A stretch of 64,000 nucleotides of DNA from an uncultured Aquimarina sp. (GCA_947492105.1 CANLMN010000011.1:62001-126000), one strand, 5' to 3'; counted from the stretch's first letter, positions 47,977 through 57,054 are shown. Made by a program: numbers and translations. Notes: a model not told the origin generated them from the sequence alone.

Positions 47977-48014
47977 CACTGTACTTACTGCATCTATATT
48001 TTTCATTAAATAGC

Positions 48015-48046
48015 ATATCCCACTAAGACCATGTCTTATGGGGTAT
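48015..48046 (+). promoter_or_regulatory. stem-loop before the formyltransferase gene
   Basis: ATATCCCACTAAGAC pairs with GTCTTATGGGGTAT around a CAT loop, with a few mismatches. The following bases are only TTTAC, so this is a weak terminator or an attenuator. Confidence 0.4.
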
Positions 48047-48101
48047 TTACATCAGCAAAAAAATCATTCGATATTCCTCCTGTCGGACTAATTTCATTTT
48101 T

Positions 48102-49073
48102 ATGAATATTGTACTGTTAGGAAGTTTCCCGATGATCACACCTTTATATCGCTACATGATAGCATCAAATGACACTATTTATGTAGCAAAAGAGGCCCGC
48201 TCAGAACTTGATGAGATTACAGGTTTTGAAAAAATTATGGCTCAAAATGAGACTATAACCTTTGGAGTATCCAAGAAAAACTTAAGTTCCAAATTTCCTG
48301 AGTGGTTACAAAAAAATGCTATTGATTTAGTTATTGTTTTTGGATGTGCACTCAAAATACCAGAAAAAATACTGACTATACCCAAATATGGCTTTGTCAA
48401 CATTCATTTTGGAAAACTGCCTCAAAACCGAGGTGCTGACCCTGTCTTTTGGTCATTAAAAAAACAACATAAAGAAACCGCGATAACCATCCATGAAATC
48501 ACAAAAGAATGGGACGCTGGAGCAGTTATTTATGAGCATAAAATACCGATTATACTAGGAGAGACCTATGGCATATTACATTCTAAAATGAGTGTACTAA
48601 CAGCAGAAATATACCCTCTTTTTATAGAAAAGATTGTGCTCTCTGAAACACGCAGAGAACAAACTCAAAAAGGTACTAACTATTACAACAAGCCAGAAAA
48701 CAAAGATTTGACCATTCATTGGGAACAACAAACTGCAGACGAGATAGAATATTTGATCAATGCCTGTAATCCAAAGTATGGAGGTGCCATTTGTTATTAT
48801 CAAAATGCACTTATAAAAATTATGGAAGCAGCTCCTGTAGCTACGCAACCGCTAATAGGAAAAAAACCTGGAGAGATTGTACATGCGCATCCACATGAAG
48901 GACTATTTATCAACTGCAAACACGGAAAACTACTAAAAATTAACTGTATTAGTTCTGATGCCGGCATATTATCCGGAACAAAATATGTTCAGATGGGTGT
49001 GCTACAAGGACAGCTATTTACGACGCTACCCAATCAAAAAACTAAAAATACAGCAATAAAGACAGCAATTTAA
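48102..49073 (+). CDS. formyltransferase-fold enzyme (not the housekeeping fmt)
   Basis: A 323-residue protein with a Formyl_trans_N-type domain and a C-terminal domain like that of Met-tRNA formyltransferase. The catalytic Asn-His-Asp triad is intact at N100, H102 and D138 (VNIHFGKLP...RG and WDAGAVI), with the same 2- and 36-residue spacing as in bacterial Fmt. The N-terminus differs from true Fmt (LGSFPMITPLYRYM), and the setting is not a translation operon. It more likely formylates an amino sugar, amine or protein. It lies 23 bp before the first tail-collar gene, which suggests a link to those surface proteins. Confidence 0.82.
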   Translation: MNIVLLGSFPMITPLYRYMIASNDTIYVAKEARSELDEITGFEKIMAQNETITFGVSKKNLSSKFPEWLQKNAIDLVIVFGCALKIPEKILTIPKYGFVNIHFGKLPQNRGADPVFWSLKKQHKETAITIHEITKEWDAGAVIYEHKIPIILGETYGILHSKMSVLTAEIYPLFIEKIVLSETRREQTQKGTNYYNKPENKDLTIHWEQQTADEIEYLINACNPKYGGAICYYQNALIKIMEAAPVATQPLIGKKPGEIVHAHPHEGLFINCKHGKLLKINCISSDAGILSGTKYVQMGVLQGQLFTTLPNQKTKNTAIKTAI

Positions 49074-49096
49074 TTAACCTTTTAAAACCAAAAAAT

Positions 49097-49654
49097 ATGG
49101 AAGGAACGATAGGAGAAATAAGAATGTTCGCTGGTAATTTTGCCCCCAGAGCATGGGCTTTTTGCAATGGTCAGTTATTAGCTATTTCCTCAAATACTGC
49201 ATTATTCTCTATTTTAGGGACAACCTACGGAGGTGATGGTAGAACGACCTTTGCATTACCAGATTTGCGTGGACGTGTACCTATACATCCTGGTACAGGA
49301 CCTGGATTATCTACAAAAAAATTAGGCCAGCGAGGTGGTGTAGAGGATGTACTATTGAATATAACCCAAATGCCAAATCATTTTCACAACGTTGGTGCTC
49401 TAAAAGGCACTATCATGGTTAATGAAGATGATGGAGAAAGTGAAGATCCTGTTGGCAAGAACTTTGGCTTAGCTCAGAATAATGCTCTGCCGTACAATGC
49501 AGAAGGCGCTTCTGCTCCTATGGCTCCAAACACCGTAAATATTTCAGGAAACACTTTGGCTACCGGCGGAAATCAAGGACATACAAATGTCCAACCTTTT
49601 AACTGTGTTAATTTTATTATTGCATTGCAAGGAGTATTTCCTTCCAGAAATTAA
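49097..49654 (+). CDS. phage tail collar-domain (Mdp-like) protein, copy 1
   Basis: A 185-residue protein of the tail-collar/microcystin-dependent protein family. It shows EIRMFAGNFAPRAWAFCNGQ, GTTYGGDGRTTFALPDLRGR, HPGTGPGLS and the ending GVFPSRN. The family forms trimeric tip structures in phage tails; many free-standing bacterial copies exist with unknown roles. No signal peptide is visible. It forms a tandem pair with the next gene, and no other phage genes are nearby, so this is not a prophage. Confidence 0.9.
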   Translation: MEGTIGEIRMFAGNFAPRAWAFCNGQLLAISSNTALFSILGTTYGGDGRTTFALPDLRGRVPIHPGTGPGLSTKKLGQRGGVEDVLLNITQMPNHFHNVGALKGTIMVNEDDGESEDPVGKNFGLAQNNALPYNAEGASAPMAPNTVNISGNTLATGGNQGHTNVQPFNCVNFIIALQGVFPSRN

Positions 49655-49665
49655 ATTCATAAACT

Positions 49666-50223
49666 ATGGAACCATATTTAGCAGAAATTGTAATGTTTGG
49701 AGGAAACTTTGCTCCAAGAGGCTGGGCATTTTGCCACGGACAATTATTGCCTATAAACTCAAATCAAGCACTATTTTCTCTCTTAGGCACAACCTATGGA
49801 GGCGATGGACGTACTACTTTTGCTCTACCTGATCTTAGGGGACGAACACCAATACACCCTGGGACTGGTCCTGGACTATCTACAAAAAAGCTTGGACAAC
49901 GAGGAGGGGTTGAAAACGTAACATTACATGTAACTCAAATACCTAATCATTCTCATAACACTGGTTCCCTAAAAGGTACTATCATGGTTAACGAAGATGA
50001 TGGAGAGAGTGAAGACCCCGTAGGCAAAAATTTTGGCTTGGCTCAAAATAATGCTCTGCCCTATAACTCTGAAGGAAACGTAGTTCCTATGGCTTCTAAC
50101 ACTGTAGACATTTCAGGAAACACATTAGCTACTGGAGGAAATTTATCGCATACGAATATGCAACCCTTTGAATGCGTAAATTTTATTATTGCCATACAAG
50201 GATTATTTCCTTCTAGAAACTAA
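49666..50223 (+). CDS. phage tail collar-domain (Mdp-like) protein, copy 2
   Basis: 185 residues, exactly the same length as the preceding gene and alignable without gaps. The central blocks are nearly identical (GTTYGGDGRTTFALPDLRGR; KGTIMVNEDDGESEDPVGKN), while the N-terminus, the ligand-loop region (NSEGNVVPMASNTVD) and a few end residues differ. This is a tandem duplication with an 11-bp gap. A large T9SS protein follows 64 bp later. The copies may form a hetero-oligomer. Confidence 0.9.
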   Translation: MEPYLAEIVMFGGNFAPRGWAFCHGQLLPINSNQALFSLLGTTYGGDGRTTFALPDLRGRTPIHPGTGPGLSTKKLGQRGGVENVTLHVTQIPNHSHNTGSLKGTIMVNEDDGESEDPVGKNFGLAQNNALPYNSEGNVVPMASNTVDISGNTLATGGNLSHTNMQPFECVNFIIAIQGLFPSRN

Positions 50224-50287
50224 ATATTAACTTTTAACAAACCTTAATTACTCAGCGTAATATTAAGGGTTAAACTCATATAAGACT

Positions 50288-52975
50288 ATGAAATCAAAAT
50301 TATACTTTTTATCCATACTCCTGCCCTCGCTCTTGCTAATCAGTAAGAGTTCATTTGGCCAGACAAATCTCAATGCTGGAGATATTTCGATCATAAAAAT
50401 GCAGACAGACACACCTGACAGCTTTACATTTATTACGTATGTTGATTTAGCTGCTAACACAAAAATTTATTTCACAGATTGCGGTGTAAACACAAGTGGT
50501 GTTTTTAATAATCCCTGTAGAGCTATAGGAACAAGTGAAGGAGTAGTAGAATATGTTGCACCAGCTGGAGGAATTCCTGCTGGTACTATAATTACCCGAA
50601 ACCAAGGAGATGGGAGTCAAACCGATTTTACCATATATGCAGGTCCCGGAATAAACGCGGGTAGTTCTGTAAACACTGCTACTAGCGGAGATCAAATTAC
50701 CGTTTTTCAGGACAATACAAACCCTGCTGGAGGTAGTACTCCGATGGCAAATGCCAAATTTATTTTTATCCTAAATTTAGCATCTTCAGGTTTTACAACC
50801 CCAGGAGATCCAAATGACTCCAACGAAACAAACCTCCCTAGTGGACTGCAGAACACAACAGCACCATTCACTGCATTAGCGCTAGGAAAAAGTCTCGCTA
50901 TTGACGATGAGTGGGATAATACGGTTTATAATGGATCAAATTACAATTTTGCCAGTGTCGCTGATGCCAAAGCAGCTCTTACTGATCCCGCCAATTATAT
51001 TAGAACAGATGATCAAACAGGTGACAATAACTATGTTAATGCGGTAAATACTATCCCTGCTGCGGCAACATTAACCCCACTAAACAATGCTCCCTCGGCT
51101 ACAGCTCCAACAGCACCAACAGTATTAGAAGATGACACGAATATCGCATTAGCAGATGATATTCAGGTTACAGACTCTGACGGAGACGATCAAACCATCA
51201 CAATGACCATTACAGGAGGTACATTAACTATAGGAACTACAAATATTTCTTTTGGAGGAGGAGGAAATGGCACTGCCAATTTTACTGCTTCTGGCGCTCT
51301 TGTCGATATTAATACCGCTTTGGACGCTGCTACATTTACTCCGACTGCGGATCTAAATGGAACTGATACTGGTACTATTTCATTTACTACCAATGATAGC
51401 GCAGAGACCTCGGATCCAGTGAGTGTAAGTTTTGATATTACACCAGTCAATGATGAGCCGAGTTTTACCGTAGGGTCAAATCATGTGATTAATGAAGATG
51501 CAGGACCTCAAACCACAAGCAGTTGGGCTACATCTTTGGACACTGGAGCTATGAATGAGTCTAGTCAAAGTTTATCATTTGCAGTTACCAATGATAATAA
51601 TGCGTTATTCTCTACACAACCAGCTATAGACGCATCCGGAACCTTGACATATGAGTCGAGTGCAGGTGCTAATGGCGCCACGACAGTTTCTGTAGTACTG
51701 AGCGATGATGGTGGTACCGCCAATGGAGGTGATGATACTTTTGCAACACAAAATTTTACCATCACCATAAATCCTGTAAATAATGAGCCAAGCTTTGTCA
51801 AAGGAGTTGACCAATTCGTAGTTGAAAATGCAGGACCCCAAACGGTAAATAGCTGGGCTACATCGTTAGACAAAGGAGCAGTGAATGAATCTGACCAGAG
51901 CCTATCATTTGCCGTCACTAATGACAATAATGCGCTATTCTCTACGCAACCAGCTATAGATGCCGCTGGATCCCTTACCTATGAAACAACAATGGATATG
52001 AATGGTGTAGCGACAGTTTCGGTTATCCTAAGTGATAATGGAGGTACTGCCAATGGAGGTGATGATACTTTTACCACACAAAGTTTTACGATAACTGTAG
52101 TGGCAAAACCAACTATTACTAGCATTGCGGATGATACAGGAGATAGCACTACGGATTATATCACAAGTGACAATACACCTACTGTCAACGGCACAGCTAC
52201 TCCGATGAGTACTGTTTTTATTATTGTAAACGGCAACTCATCAGCACTTACTCCTGGTGGACCAATTTCGGTGACGGCAAATTCAATGGGACAATACACA
52301 TTCCCTTTCCCAGTCGTATTCGGAACATTACCTGATGGAATAGCTAACATATCAGTATCATCTACACTGAATTCGGCAACTACTGTTTCTGATGTACAAG
52401 CAGTAATGATTGATACCGAAGATCCTTCTGTTACAATCACCTCTACAGAAGCTTCTCCTACCACAGCAACCACTATACCAGTAACCGTTACATTTTCTGA
52501 AAGTGTATCAGGATTAGTACTAGAAGAGCTTATTGTTGCTAATGGTAGTGCACAAAATCTCTCTGGATCGGGAGATACTTATACTGTTGATATTGTTCCA
52601 ACTGCAGACGGCACAGTTACCGTAGACATTGCTGCTGATGTGACTAATGATATCGCCGGAAATGGCAATACTATTGCAACGCAGTTTAGCATTGAGTATG
52701 ACGAAATAACCCTTGGTATAGAAAACCAAACTCTAGCACAAGAACTACAAGTCGTTCCAAATCCAGCTTCTGACTATATTCACATCAGTCATCAATCCAA
52801 TCAAAAACTACGCTCTTTGGAGGTTTATACAATGCTTGGAAAATTAGTTTTATCTCAGAAATTAAATGCTATTTCGGAGAATACTATCTCCTTGGCATCT
52901 ATTCCATCTGGGATATATTGGTTTAGAATCAATACGTCAAACGCATCCGCTTTTAAAAGAGTAGTTGTGAAATAA
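50288..52975 (+). CDS. large T9SS cell-surface protein with cadherin/Ig-like repeats
   Basis: An 895-residue protein. The signal peptide spans about 1-24 (ending SSFG). The N-terminal ~240 residues resemble a lamin-tail-like or similar beta domain (AGDISIIKMQTDTPDSFTF). One cadherin-like repeat follows (about 275-390, VLEDDTNIAL...). Next are two closely similar ~115-residue repeats, each with AGPQT..SWATSLD.GA.NES and SLSFAVTNDNNALFSTQPAID. Two further Ig-like domains follow (to ~805), and a T9SS type A sorting domain ends it (VVPNPASDYIHIS ... FKRVVVK). It is exported and attached to the cell surface. The near-identity of the internal repeats suggests recent duplication. An adhesin role is inferred. 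Confidence 0.85.
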   Translation: MKSKLYFLSILLPSLLLISKSSFGQTNLNAGDISIIKMQTDTPDSFTFITYVDLAANTKIYFTDCGVNTSGVFNNPCRAIGTSEGVVEYVAPAGGIPAGTIITRNQGDGSQTDFTIYAGPGINAGSSVNTATSGDQITVFQDNTNPAGGSTPMANAKFIFILNLASSGFTTPGDPNDSNETNLPSGLQNTTAPFTALALGKSLAIDDEWDNTVYNGSNYNFASVADAKAALTDPANYIRTDDQTGDNNYVNAVNTIPAAATLTPLNNAPSATAPTAPTVLEDDTNIALADDIQVTDSDGDDQTITMTITGGTLTIGTTNISFGGGGNGTANFTASGALVDINTALDAATFTPTADLNGTDTGTISFTTNDSAETSDPVSVSFDITPVNDEPSFTVGSNHVINEDAGPQTTSSWATSLDTGAMNESSQSLSFAVTNDNNALFSTQPAIDASGTLTYESSAGANGATTVSVVLSDDGGTANGGDDTFATQNFTITINPVNNEPSFVKGVDQFVVENAGPQTVNSWATSLDKGAVNESDQSLSFAVTNDNNALFSTQPAIDAAGSLTYETTMDMNGVATVSVILSDNGGTANGGDDTFTTQSFTITVVAKPTITSIADDTGDSTTDYITSDNTPTVNGTATPMSTVFIIVNGNSSALTPGGPISVTANSMGQYTFPFPVVFGTLPDGIANISVSSTLNSATTVSDVQAVMIDTEDPSVTITSTEASPTTATTIPVTVTFSESVSGLVLEELIVANGSAQNLSGSGDTYTVDIVPTADGTVTVDIAADVTNDIAGNGNTIATQFSIEYDEITLGIENQTLAQELQVVPNPASDYIHISHQSNQKLRSLEVYTMLGKLVLSQKLNAISENTISLASIPSGIYWFRINTSNASAFKRVVVK

Positions 52976-53125
52976 AGTAGCTGTATAATGTCGCATATCG
53001 CCTTGTTTTTTTTCCACCTAAATGCCTTGTGCACATATTCTATAGCTAAGGCTATGCAATAGCATTAGCGTGTTTTTATATAAAAAAATAACAGTGTCAT
53101 TAATACGAATTTATATACCTAAATT
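52976..53125 (+). repeat. family B palindromic repeat, copy B5
   Basis: It begins within 5 bp of the T9SS gene stop codon (AGTAGCTGTATAATGTCGC), has the centre CTATAGCTAAGGCTATGC and the right arm TTATATACCTAAATTGA. It abuts repeat A6. Confidence 0.8.
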
Positions 53126-53283
53126 GATTTAAAATGTAATTATAGGCCAAAATAATTTGAACTATTTTGCGCTAGTTTGAACTATAAAATTTAAGCATAG
53201 CCATGGAGACGGTTTAATTTTACAAGTAAAAAAACAATAGAAAAAGAAGCTACTTGTTAGTCTGTAATTATTTTTAAAAGCTA
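53126..53283 (-). repeat. family A palindromic repeat, copy A6
   Basis: A reverse-oriented copy directly after B5: TTTAAAATGTAATTATAGGC, centre CATAGCCATGGAGACGG, ending CTGTAATTATTTTTAAAAG. With B5 it fills the gap between the T9SS gene and its terminator. Confidence 0.8.
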
Positions 53284-53320
53284 TTATATTAGCAATAGGT
53301 ATACCTTGATTGGTACTAAC

Positions 53321-53353
53321 AGCCCAAAGAAGCAATTCTTTGGGCTTCTTTTT
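53321..53353 (+). terminator. displaced terminator of the T9SS gene
   Basis: AGCCCAAAGAA (53321-53331) pairs with TTCTTTGGGCT around a short loop and runs into TCTTTTT. The nearest plus-strand gene ends at 52975, and the ~350 bp between are almost wholly repeats B5 and A6. Confidence 0.7.
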
Positions 53354-53437
53354 GAGATAAATCTAACAACTTTTGAGTCCTTAGATTTTGAATTCCTGTC
53401 CATACAAAGGTCTTCTCTTGGCTCGTAGTATTGCTAT

Positions 53438-53604
53438 AATACCGGTTAAAATGTAATTGTAGGCTAAAAATAATTTGAATTATTTTGCGCTAGTTTGAAC
53501 TATAAAATTCAAGCATAGCCTTAGCTACGATTCAATTTTATAGCGAAAAAATAGTAGAAAAAGAACCGAATTAGCAGCCTGTAATTATTTTCTTTAAATG
53601 ATAT
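53438..53604 (-). repeat. family A palindromic repeat, copy A7
   Basis: A reverse-oriented full copy: ATACCGGTTAAAATGTAATT at the left, the centre CATAGCCTTAGCTACG, ending CTGTAATTATTTTCTTTAAA. It is the second A element within 500 bp, in the same orientation as A6. The remaining bases to 53759 show nothing else recognised, except a short A-rich segment also seen at 57145. Confidence 0.8.
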
Positions 53605-53759
53605 ACCCTGCAAAAACACTTTAATTGATCAAAAAATCACTTTCCATCACAATCAACGAGTCACACCCTTCTGGTCAATTTTGCAACAATCAAAAGAAAA
53701 TGCACCACTTCCATAAAAATTAATCACACTATTAGAATTCCTTTCCAAAGGTCACCAAG

Positions 53760-54959
53760 TTATTTATTGATAAGTTCGAACTGTTTTTCTAGCGAAACGT
53801 CATAATTAGCCTCTAACTCTTTTCTGCTTTTTTTGAAGAATTCGGACTCTGGAGGAATACTCAGGGTACTCCAAAACTCTGGATTATATGCTACTTTCAG
53901 GTCTCCCATATCAGTTCCATACCCTCCATAATCGACAACTTTTCTTTTTTTCTTATCTGTTTCTATTCCCAAAACAAAAACCTCGTGACGATAAGAAACA
54001 TCCACTTTGTTTGTATTGAGTCCTAATTTTTGTTGATGAAAGGCATTGATCTCCTTCTTGGTTTTATACACTCGGTTGTGATAACTCAAGTATAACTTAC
54101 CGTCAACATTTTTTTTGTAAACATATACCGCATTCAATGCTCTACATTCTATCTTATAGATTCCGTAATTATCCAAGCCAACATAAAGCTTAATGGATCC
54201 TCTTTTTCCTTTTCTCCCCTTAACTCTACCTTCTAATATGACCAAATCCTCTCCATCATAACTCGTATCTCCGATGCGTTTCCAATCATATTTACTACGC
54301 AGATTACCTTGTCGTACCGGGTTTTGCCTTACCATATAGTAAACCGAATGATTTTTTGATTTGAATTTGGCAAATCTATAATCCGCAGATTTTCTTCCCT
54401 CTGCAACTTCAATACCCAGAAGCTCAAAAATCGTAGGCCCTCTATCCAAAACTTTTACATAATGATCCACCAAAAAACGCGCTTGATCAAGTTCACTAGA
54501 AAAACGACGATAGAGCATACTTAATTTATGACTACTACTGACTGTAGTGTTTTTCAAGTTTTTTTGTACGAGTTTGATATATTCCTCTGGTTGTAGAACC
54601 CTTACAGCGTCCAAGGAAACGACATCTTCTTTTAATACTAGTACTTTTGGTTCTAATTTCAGATATTCTTCAACCGTAATTTTTACCGTAGTAAAGCCAA
54701 TACTAGAAACCTCTAAGGTATCCTTCAAGTTATTTTTTGAAACTAGCATAGAAAAATCCCCGTCTTCATTACTAGAAGTACCCATATATTTTTCTATAAT
54801 CCCGATAGCCACATAAGGTATTCCTGTATTATATTCGTCTACTATCTTACCTCCGATAGTTATCTGTTCTGGTTGTGCAAAGCCAAAGAAATAGAGATTA
54901 CTAAAAATCAAAAATAGTAATGCTCTTTTGGACATATATAGCAATCGTTTCTTTTTCAT
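53760..54959 (-). CDS. carboxypeptidase-regulatory-like domain protein
   Basis: A 399-residue exported protein from the ATG at 54959 (a GTG two codons upstream is less likely; a third start at 54935 directly precedes the hydrophobic stretch). The signal ends near FGFAQ. Residues ~35-115 form a CarboxypepD_reg-like beta-sandwich (ITIGGKIVDEYNTGIPYVAIG, read in parts). The rest is a conserved-looking beta-rich region with basic patches (KGRKGKRGSIKLYVGLDN) of unknown function, usual in Bacteroidota outer-membrane-associated proteins. No transporter is adjacent. Confidence 0.78.
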   Translation of the reverse strand: MKKKRLLYMSKRALLFLIFSNLYFFGFAQPEQITIGGKIVDEYNTGIPYVAIGIIEKYMGTSSNEDGDFSMLVSKNNLKDTLEVSSIGFTTVKITVEEYLKLEPKVLVLKEDVVSLDAVRVLQPEEYIKLVQKNLKNTTVSSSHKLSMLYRRFSSELDQARFLVDHYVKVLDRGPTIFELLGIEVAEGRKSADYRFAKFKSKNHSVYYMVRQNPVRQGNLRSKYDWKRIGDTSYDGEDLVILEGRVKGRKGKRGSIKLYVGLDNYGIYKIECRALNAVYVYKKNVDGKLYLSYHNRVYKTKKEINAFHQQKLGLNTNKVDVSYRHEVFVLGIETDKKKRKVVDYGGYGTDMGDLKVAYNPEFWSTLSIPPESEFFKKSRKELEANYDVSLEKQFELINK

Positions 54960-55267
54960 AATCACGTATTTGTTTAAAAAAAGGATTCCAACTTTTTTCT
55001 ATTTTGGAATTATTTTGAATATTTTTATTAAAAATATGTTAAAAATCTATTTTTTCACCTCAAATTACATTAAAATATCATGGTAAATTAGTTTTATCTA
55101 AAAAAACTAGAAGACAAGAACTACATAAAGCACATATCTTTTTGACTACAATAGGGTTTGAATCGTTTATCAACACTCCCAATTACGAATCTCATTTATT
55201 ATCATTCTTTCTGTCCCAAATACGACCTATTTGGTTTTACTTTTTAGTATTAAAAGCACATTATATA
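54960..55267. other. 308-bp gap without recognised features
   Basis: AT-rich sequence between two minus-strand genes. Nothing beyond poly-A/T stretches was seen, and no repeat copy. Confidence 0.4.
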
Positions 55268-55975
55268 CTATTTCATTAAAGCTGAAAACTCTTGAATAAG
55301 TGCTTTTACCGCAGGACTATCTTGCATTTTTAATTCTTCGATAATTCTTTTTATATCCGTTTGAGAATACTTGCGCTCGGTAGGCGCTTCGATAAAACTG
55401 TCTTCAGAAGCATGCGAAAAAAACAAGGAATCTGTCCATAGATTTCTCTTACAGTCTATCACCAAATGCACTCTATCTTCTGTGCTTTTATTATGTACAG
55501 AGTGTATATAACCTGCATTGATATACCAACATTCTCCTGCGTTCATGAATATTCTTTTTTTATCGACAAGAAACTCGACAGACTCATTTGTAACAATAGG
55601 AACATGTAGTCTAAAAACATGTTTGTCATATCCCAAATCATGATCCCTGTGCGGTTTTATTCTAGACCCGCCCTTTAATTTTAAAATTCTAACCGATTGC
55701 AAAGAACATTGGAAATAAGCTAATACCTCTTGGAAATACTGACAATCTGCCAAAAGAGGTGTCGGCAGAAAAACACTATTATTAGGATCATACGCATATA
55801 TATTATTCATGGATCCATTCATGGAATATAATGGAATTACGTTCCATTCTCCATCGTACCCCCCTGTATTGAAATGTGATACCCATGTAGATTGCTCGAT
55901 CTGTTCCAAATCGGTTACTAATTTCTGGACATCAAAGCCAAAAGAGAATTTTAGAGATGTTGTGATTGCAGCCAT
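55268..55975 (-). CDS. aspartyl/asparaginyl beta-hydroxylase-fold dioxygenase 1
   Basis: A 235-residue protein from the ATG at 55975 (MAAITTSLKFSF). It matches the Asp/Asn beta-hydroxylase family: GGYDGEWNVIPLYS, the iron ligands in KPHRDHD (HxD) and HSVHN, and a 2-oxoglutarate-type Arg in DRVHLVID. The set is complete, so it should be an Fe(II)/2OG oxygenase that hydroxylates Asp or Asn residues of a protein, peptide or free amino acid. Its C-terminal ~60 residues form an extra helical tail. An ATG at 56032 would add 19 residues. It lies 174 bp from a second member of the same family on the same strand. Confidence 0.85.
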   Translation of the reverse strand: MAAITTSLKFSFGFDVQKLVTDLEQIEQSTWVSHFNTGGYDGEWNVIPLYSMNGSMNNIYAYDPNNSVFLPTPLLADCQYFQEVLAYFQCSLQSVRILKLKGGSRIKPHRDHDLGYDKHVFRLHVPIVTNESVEFLVDKKRIFMNAGECWYINAGYIHSVHNKSTEDRVHLVIDCKRNLWTDSLFFSHASEDSFIEAPTERKYSQTDIKRIIEELKMQDSPAVKALIQEFSALMK

Positions 55976-56149
55976 ATAGTATACCGTGATAACACTGTTT
56001 TTTAGATTAATCATTTTTTCTATCAGCTCCATTCTGCCAAAAAAGAAGGATAACTATAGTAAATGCATCTGGACTTTATAACTCCAACAAGTAAAACACT
56101 TCAAATCATGTCAGTTTTGTCAAAAACAGCATCCCTAGCACTCGTTTTA

Positions 56150-56758
56150 CTACATCGCATCTGCGAGGACTTTTCTAATCCAATCATTTGGTACCAAATC
56201 AATCGTAAGATTAATCCGTTCGGTTTTTCCTGCATTAATTACGGCATGTGGATCAGTAAGTCGTAGATACCAACATTCTCCATCCATTAAGGGTACTTTT
56301 GTTCCATTCAGTATAAATTGCACCTCTGGTGTATTCTGGATTGGAATCGTGAGACGAATTACCGATTTTTCAATCTCTAAGCCCAAAGTAGGATCCCTAT
56401 GCTCTTTGACTGTAGCATGGGGTGCTAATCGTAGTAACCGTACGAGTGTAACTCTAGAGTATGTACGAAAAGTATCTACTATCTCGACTAAATATGGTAA
56501 TTTTCTGAATATAGGAGTATCTAACCATTCTGTCCAAGAACCATCTGCATAGTCATCCGCCGGTGGTGGAAAAGGCAATGTAGGATCTACCTCATGCGCA
56601 GGAGCACATAATGGGATTACATTATAATATTCAAAATCTTGTGTTTTTAGTACTTCTAATTCCTTTCTCATTTTGTCTACATCAAAATAAAAAGGTAATT
56701 GTATACGGTCTTGGTACTGCACACTGGTACTATCTTTTGACGTACTCATTTCTGACAT
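56150..56758 (-). CDS. aspartyl/asparaginyl beta-hydroxylase-fold dioxygenase 2
   Basis: A 202-residue paralogue-like protein with the HRD iron motif (H120, D122), the distal His171 (DPHAVIN) and Arg181 (ERINLTID). The ECWYLR segment before the distal His matches ECWYIN in the neighbouring gene, which shows common ancestry. It lacks the helical C-terminal tail of the other. It should be an active Fe(II)/2OG oxygenase of unknown substrate. The two together suggest two hydroxylation sites or substrates. Confidence 0.85.
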   Translation of the reverse strand: MSEMSTSKDSTSVQYQDRIQLPFYFDVDKMRKELEVLKTQDFEYYNVIPLCAPAHEVDPTLPFPPPADDYADGSWTEWLDTPIFRKLPYLVEIVDTFRTYSRVTLVRLLRLAPHATVKEHRDPTLGLEIEKSVIRLTIPIQNTPEVQFILNGTKVPLMDGECWYLRLTDPHAVINAGKTERINLTIDLVPNDWIRKVLADAM

Positions 56759-56817
56759 ATACTATTATTTGTTTTGCGAATGCCTTATCTCGTTTATTTT
56801 TAAATCGACACAAGACT

Positions 56818-57048
56818 ATTTAAAAAATAATTACAGGCTAATAACACCATTTTATCCTTTGAATTTATTGAGACAAAATTTTGTTTATCTATCTGATTTT
56901 CAGTATAAAATTAAACCATAACTAAGATTATACTTGATTTTTCTGCTGACACTGATACAAAAAAATCTTAATCTTTCTTTCCGGTAAATTGAAACAACAA
57001 ATGGTGTAATTTGCTTCGTTTTCTACAATTACATTTTCTATGGTAGAA
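56818..57048 (+). repeat. composite family A element, copy A8
   Basis: The left arm (TTTAAAAAATAATTACAGGC, near 56820) and right arm (CAATTACATTTTCTATGG, near 57027) of family A surround a 164-bp insert (56844-57007) that has its own ends ACACCATTT/AAATGGTGT. The insert's core resembles the family A centre (AAACCATAACTAAGATTATA), so it may be a diverged A-type element nested in another. Confidence 0.55.
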
Positions 57049-57054
57049 CTTCAT

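Noticed and set aside
49097-50223. Tail-collar genes as evidence of a prophage
   Set aside because: There are no capsid, terminase, integrase or lysis genes; the neighbours are a formyltransferase and a T9SS protein.
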